From NCBI GenBank assembly GCA_963669155.1, contig OZ022588.1, positions 4,820,491-4,884,490 on the forward strand: 64,000 nt of DNA, given 5' to 3'. Source of the DNA: Arbacia lixula (Eukaryota > Echinodermata > Echinoidea > Arbacioida > Arbaciidae). A program made the translations under genes and the position numbers. A model generated the notes under the pieces. It searched no databases. It was given only the letters and a program-made list of their open reading frames with translations, and was not told the origin of the DNA. Below, in pieces: positions 59,445 through 64,000 of the stretch (positions within the stretch are counted from its first letter, which is position 1; every line of letters starts with the position of its first letter).

Positions 59445-59824
59445 TAGCGCCCACATGAACTCTAAGAAATGTGACATTGGGGGATTTGGAATAGAGGCAG
59501 GGAAGAGCGTTGAAGGCCTTAAGAGATTGAGATTTATTAAGAGGCACAAAGTTCGCCTTATTAAAGAAAATGAAGAGAAGATAGAGCTCGGCCACTGAAC
59601 GGAGGCAGTGGGCACACTGGTGACTGGCGACTCACGGGTAGGCCTACAACTTAACGATAATCTTTCTGTTCCGATCAGACTGTTTATCTGCCCATTCATG
59701 TGACACGCATGACTCGCTTTACCCGTGATTTTTATGATTTCAGATCACGAAATACTTTGAAAGTAAATTATGCATACATGACTGAATGAAAGTATGCCTT
59801 CGGCCCAAAAATATTTTATTGTTA

Positions 59825-60039
59825 CGTAAAACGCATGCGCAAACACAATTGGTAGACCTAAAGTGCGAACCAAGCATGCGCACTGCCCGCGTATCATGAA
59901 TATTCATCTAACACAACGCATAATGTAGAACGTAGCCCGCTCATCGGTTGAAAGTTGCAAAAGCATCAATGACGCCAGTGAAACTTTACGCTCATTTGCA
60001 TATTTGCGATCCTTGGTGATGCGCGGTGCAATGTATCAA
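59825..60039 (+). promoter_or_regulatory. CpG-rich promoter with two NRF1-like sites and an octamer
   Basis: GCATGCGC at 59833-59840 and AAGCATGCGC at 59873-59882 match the NRF1 core. ATTTGCATATTTGC (59994 on) contains an octamer. CpG density is clearly above the surrounding DNA and no TATA box is obvious, as is usual for housekeeping promoters. Lies just upstream of a probable first exon. Confidence 0.6.
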
Positions 60040-60135
60040 CACAAGTGATTTCAGAGCTTTCTGAGAGTTAGCACTTGAGAAAATTCTCCTGAATTTTCAG
60101 TTTTTATATTGAGAAGGAATCCATTCTATCATCAG
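60040..60135 (+). other. Probable non-coding first exon of the downstream gene
   Basis: Ends at ATCATCAG|GTAAGTTT, a near-perfect donor, about 250 bp after the NRF1-like sites. No long open frame. The left limit (transcription start) is a guess. It would splice to the acceptor GATTTGCAG at 60869. Confidence 0.5.
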
Positions 60136-60419
60136 GTAAGTTTAACAAATTCACTATTATTGCATGGTCAGTGGAAAATATAAAGTTTAAGGCCTAAATC
60201 GACTTATATCAGCACTCAAAAGTTAAAAACACGGCATATGATGTTTGACCTATTGGCATGATTAACCTAACGTGCGTAAAGCAGATCATGCGTCAGGGAA
60301 TGTTGATTTTTACATAAACATTAGTTTTTGAGGAAGCATTGATATACGTATCAGTAAATTACTGCTAGTTGCGTAGTTCTAAAGAATAAAGTCATCGAAT
60401 GAAAAACAAAAATTAGGGT

Positions 60420-60464
60420 TGTAATAAAAAGAGAGCGAGAGAGAGAGGGGGGGAGAAAGAGAGA

Positions 60465-60553
<89 letters not shown>

Positions 60554-60612
60554 GGAACAAGAGAGAGAGAGAGAGACATGGAGAAAGGGAGACAGAGACA
60601 GAGAGAGGAAAA
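60420..60612. repeat. (AG)n microsatellite with (ACAG)n
   Basis: About 190 bp of GAGA units with G-runs, AAAG variants and a CAGA block (60532-60552). Intron 1 of the downstream gene. Confidence 0.93.
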
Positions 60613-60684
60613 GTTGATAGGTTAGATGTGGTAGAGAGCATCCTCAATAGCAAACGTGAGAAAACGTCACTAAAGTATTCGATT

Positions 60685-60774
60685 TAACTCTTTATGTGCC
60701 ACACGTTCCCTCTTCACAAGTAATACACATAAATCCCATAGACCAGCAGAATATATGGCATACAGCGGGTTAAG
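60685..60774. mobile_element. Short MITE, family F, inverted orientation
   Basis: TTAACTCTTTATGTGCCACA at the left and ACAGCGGGTTAA at the right, with the core ACACATAAATCCCATAGA, which is the reverse complement of TCTATGGGATTTGTGTGT. Confidence 0.65.
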
Positions 60775-60869
60775 TAAAAAGTGACGTTGCTGATTCCGCA
60801 CCCTCTCGCAACACGTTGGGCCTATAATAATAATATATTTATGATGAGCGGGTATTGTATGATTTGCAG

Positions 60870-60972
60870 AATGTCCGAGTTCCTCCGACTTGTGGGTCGC
60901 ACACTGAGCAAGCCATGCCACTACAAGCTGCTCAGTCGCGACATCGTATACGAAGCCAAGGCTCGAGCTGAT
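60870..60972 (+). CDS. Unrecognised gene, first coding exon
   Basis: Acceptor GATTTGCAG, then A and an ATG at 60871. 34 codons beginning MSEFLRLVGRTLSKPCHYKL; donor GAT|GTAAGT, phase 0. The start choice follows from the ATG being the first in the exon and from the non-coding exon upstream. No signal peptide or known motif. I do not recognise the family. Confidence 0.6.
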
Positions 60973-60999
60973 GTAAGTCTCAAACTAGAAACAGCAATG

Positions 61000-61230
61000 T
61001 GGAGATGTGGGGGTGCTCAGGGAACTCGCCCCCATGCTTCTCGGGTGGACTCCCTCCCTCATAGTTCCCAAAGTCATGAAGGCATGTTGAGGAGTGGGCC
61101 TAAAATTACCTTTCGTCCAGGGAAAGCACCTCCATCCTAGTTCCCAAAAATTATAAAAGCATGTAGAGGAAGGGCCTAAAATGGTGGGGTATCGCCTGGA
61201 AGCTTTGGGCTCCTTCGCGAGATTCCGGAA
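61000..61230. repeat. Tandem duplication, about 70-bp unit
   Basis: TAGTTCCCAAA..ATGAAGGCATGTTGAGGA..GGGCCTAAAAT repeats once as TAGTTCCCAAA..ATAAAAGCATGTAGAGGA..GGGCCTAAAAT. Intronic and non-coding. Confidence 0.75.
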
Positions 61231-61543
61231 CAACTTCGTTTTTTTTACATTGCGAGACAAACGATTATCAGTAGCCATTTATCCGCAATGAGTTACATAT
61301 TAAGCAGCTTTGTTTTTATCAAAATACATTTATTTTGAATCATAGATCACAATGACAATAAGCATATCAATACAAACCAATTAATCGTATTTATTGAAGT
61401 TTTTGAGCGTTGATAAAGTAAAATCTATTATAACTTTGGTGTATGGTTTAACTGAAATATGGAAGGAAAAGTAAAATCTCAGTTAAACGTAAATCTTTGG
61501 ACAATATTTCGTGACGTAATTTGAATTACGTTTCATGTGATAG

Positions 61544-61833
61544 ATGAAACAGTAATACGAATAACGAAGATAAACGAAGAGAGGTTCTTCCAAGAGCATA
61601 TAAAACAAAAGATGGATAAGGAAGACGAAGATCGGAGCTGGGTCGCAAAGATTGTCATTATATTGCCATATGAATCCTTTCTAAGAGTCTTTCCTCCGCT
61701 CTTCCCGGACCAGAACAAGCTGCATCTGATCCGCCTGGGCCCAGGCGTAGATGACTCCGTGCAGCCTAGTGCTGAGCGCCAGCAACCAACACCTACACAT
61801 GTCACAGCACAACAGCTCCAGCTGCGACTTCAG
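61544..61833 (+). CDS. Unrecognised gene, middle exon
   Basis: Open, charged sequence DETVIRITKINEERFFQEHI, then a hydrophobic WVAKIVIILPYESFLRVFPP and a Pro/Gln-rich end TAQQLQLRLQ before CAG|GTGGGG (phase 0). The acceptor TGTGATAG at 61543 is weak. Used as written it would not match the phase 0 end of the preceding exon. Either a small exon is missed, another acceptor is used (for example after AAG at 61569, in phase), or there is a sequence error. Family not recognised. Confidence 0.6.
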
Positions 61834-62020
61834 GTGGGGACTCGCATTTCTCTCTACCATTTGTCGTTTAATATTGATCACTTTTCCCATGTTCTTCAAT
61901 ATCAAAGAAAGTGCAGTGTATCATTTTTTCGGCCGTATAATATACTCTTGTTTTATACCAAGGCATTAGTCATGCTAACTCATCCAATAAGAAGTGGGTG
62001 GTGGTAGACATGTGTGCCTC

Positions 62021-62499
62021 TTTAAAGGGATAGTTCACCCTGAAGATAAGTTGCTTTCAATAAAAGCAGAATTATGAAAGCATAATTATTAGCGAACGTT
62101 TGACGAAAATCAGTCAAAGTATAAAAAAAGTTATGATCATTTGAAATTTCAATTTTGAGTCGTCACATTATGTTGTGTGCTGCATGATTCAATTAACTGC
62201 TTGTTTTCTGTTTTTGAAAGCGGAATATTATTGTTCAAAGAGGTATGTGTGTAAAAACGGGTTTCTAATTATTTATTAAATGCACAGGTAAAAGAATGCA
62301 TATCTGTTTGAGAAAACAGACTTTCTCAATCAAAAAAATGTACACAACATCTGGGAGAGCAGCTCGCACGTTACGTCACAAAATCTAAGCAGATCATAAC
62401 TTTCTTATCTTTTGAGGGATATTTATCAAAACTTCACTTTCTTTCATGTGTCTGCTTTTATTGAAAACAACTTAATTTTAGGCTGAACTATACCTTAAA
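62021..62499. mobile_element. Foldback MITE, family A, copy 5 (complete)
   Basis: TTTAAAGGGATAGTTCACCC at the left and GGCTGAACTATACCTTAAA at the right. Includes the inner TATGTTGTGTGC and GTACACAACATCTGGGAG arms. Intron of the downstream gene. Confidence 0.85.
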
Positions 62500-62554
62500 C
62501 GTCTCGGAGAAGTTATAATCACGAGCAGCGAGAACATCAAACCAGAAGTATAAG

Positions 62555-63345
62555 ATTCTAGGGCAACTACCCCCTGGACAACTACCCTCGGACAACTACC
62601 CCCCGGACAACTACCCCCGGATTACTACCTCATGGACAACTACCCCCTTAGGACAACTACCCTCCAGGACAACTACCCCCAGGACAATTACCCCCTAGGA
62701 CAACTAACCCCAGGACAACTACCCCCAGACAATTACCTCTAGAGCAATTAACCCCCTTCCTCACCTCCCACACCCCCGGCAACTAGCCCCTCCCCCAACT
62801 GGACGATTGTTGGGACTTGAGATAATCGCTATGGAGGGACGAATCCGCGGACCCCCCCCCCCCCCCCCCCCACTCACACACACACACATATACACTCCAG
62901 ATCCGCGGATTCTTCACTCCCTAGCGATTATCTCTAGTTCCAACAATCGTTCAGTTGGGGGAGGGGCTAGTTGCTGGGGGGGGGGGGGGGGAGGTGGGGA
63001 AGAGGAGAGGGCTAATTGCTCTTGAGGTAATTGTCTGGGGGTAGTTATCCTGTGGGTAGTTGTCCTAGGGGGTAATTGTCCTGGGGGTTAATTGTCCTGG
63101 GGGGTGATTGTCCTGGGGGTAGTTGTCCTGGGGGGTAGTTGTCCTAGGCGGTAATTGTCCTGGGGGTAATTGTCCTAGGGGGTAGTTGTCCTGGGGGGTA
63201 GTTGTCCTAGGGGGTAGTTGTCCTGGGGGGTAATTGTCCTGGGGGTAATTGTCCTGGGGGTACTTGTCCTAAAAATATGGGGGTAGTTGTCCAGGGGGGT
63301 GTAGTCCGGGGGTAGTTGTCCAGAGGGTAGTTGACTAGTTTGATG
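62555..63345. repeat. Palindromic minisatellite, about 790 bp
   Basis: The left arm (62555-62790) is built of units like GGACAACTACCCCC. The right arm (62945-63345) is built of the complement GGGGGTAGTTGTCC. The centre is a non-repetitive palindrome: TTGAGATAATCGCTA..ATCCGCGGA, a C17 run and a CACACA tract, then TCCGCGGAT..TAGCGATTATCTCTA. Both arms are about 16-17 bp period, with the right arm longer. Confidence 0.93.
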
Positions 63346-63705
63346 ATATCACTCACATCTAACGAGAAGATTGGTGCTATATGATGTCAGGACCTACTTT
63401 GAATTGGAAGAATTAATCTAAATATGTGCAAATTTGTCAGTGTATTCCGCTTCCTACGTCATTGACGTGGGATAGTATAACCTTCCCTAATCTCATCTCG
63501 ATAGCAAAACTTTCCAAAATCTTTGATATCTGAAATTGGTGCATTAAAGGACATGTATGTCATATTCACACTTACTGAAGGAATAGATCAACTCAGAATT
63601 ATTTACCGCACATACCCAATTTTTAATGGATGCGTTTTTCGTTTTTTAGAGAATGATATAAAGCTGTGAATAATGGGTTCGGATTTGCATTTTTAATTTC
63701 AAAAG

Positions 63706-63852
63706 GCCCTTGATTTATCAATGGGGGAGCACCGTGCCATGCCGAACACTGTTGACGTCACGCTGTCCCGGATGGAGATGGCGTGGCAGCTTCAGCAGGA
63801 AGCCCATGGACTCTTGGCGGGAAAGTTCAACACCCTCTCCGCCAATATCAGG
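63706..63852 (+). CDS. Unrecognised gene, third coding exon
   Basis: 49 codons: ALDLSMGEHRAMPNTVDVTL, then SRMEMAWQLQQEAHGLLAGK and a short end. Phase 0 in and out, consistent with the exon ending at 61833. The second half is a likely amphipathic or coiled-coil helix. Acceptor ATTTCAAAAG, donor AGG|GTAAGA. The gene continues beyond the window. Family not recognised. Confidence 0.65.
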
Positions 63853-64000
63853 GTAAGATATTTGTTGAATATTGGTGAATGTTGAATAGTGATTCTCCCG
63901 CGTTATCTGGTGTGAAAGAGAGACGTGTATAAAACTCTTCATTGTATTCATCCCATATTATTTGAGATTTCATGAATATAGATACAGAATAACATTTTAA

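Larger units (their letters stand above)
58286..59824. other. Intergenic repeat-rich DNA
   Basis: Besides the purine minisatellite, it holds a short telomere-like CCCTAACCCTAACCC run (about 59008-59024), an AG microsatellite with G-run (59408-59444), and a GC-richer block (about 59445-59690) with no confident coding match. No gene is supported. Confidence 0.6.

Overview
The window is 64 kb of AT-rich animal genomic DNA with GT/AG introns, many short foldback (palindromic) mobile elements and long microsatellites. It is dominated by one very large gene on the + strand. The gene encodes a complement C3-type thioester protein, which, with the repeat landscape, points to an invertebrate deuterostome. 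I suspect an echinoderm, but the species cannot be fixed from sequence alone.

Layout: 1-8409 has no protein gene I can support. It opens with a CpG-rich patch carrying NRF1-like GCATGCGC motifs and a splice-donor-like site at 147. 8631-55366 is the C3-like gene. I resolve 40 coding exons with consensus splice sites whose phases all match; they sum to 5,253 nt (1,750 codons plus stop). The 3' UTR probably runs to an AATAAA at 57804. 57830-59800 is repeat-rich and holds a decayed tail of a non-LTR retrotransposon. 59825-60135 looks like a second NRF1-type CpG promoter with a non-coding first exon. It is followed by three coding exons (60870-60972, 61544-61833, 63706-63852) of an unrecognised gene that runs off the right edge.

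The predicted protein, in order: signal peptide; MG1-MG6 beta chain with the motifs QTDKPIYTP, EYVLPSF, DKAVYAL and DVGCGPGGG; an RKRR beta/alpha processing site (residues 697-700); a degenerate six-cysteine anaphylatoxin segment (714-767); the MG7/CUB region; a thioester domain with GCGEQ (Cys1068-Gln1071) and the second-step histidine (His1183); MG8; and a C-terminal C345C/netrin-like domain (about 1577-1750). This is the architecture of a secreted opsonin that attaches covalently to surfaces after proteolytic activation.

The most unusual structure is at splice junctions. Three exon edges have been tandemly micro-duplicated together with their splice sites: the 3' end of exon 10 (three copies), the 5' end of exon 11 (four copies, two of them in-frame acceptors) and the acceptor of exon 22 (two copies). 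Exons 10 and 11 face each other across intron 10 and encode the MG4-MG5 junction, so isoform diversity there is plausible. Other notable items are an approximately 790-bp palindromic minisatellite in the downstream gene, several foldback families with one nested insertion, and a repeat after the thioester exon that stays open in all three frames.
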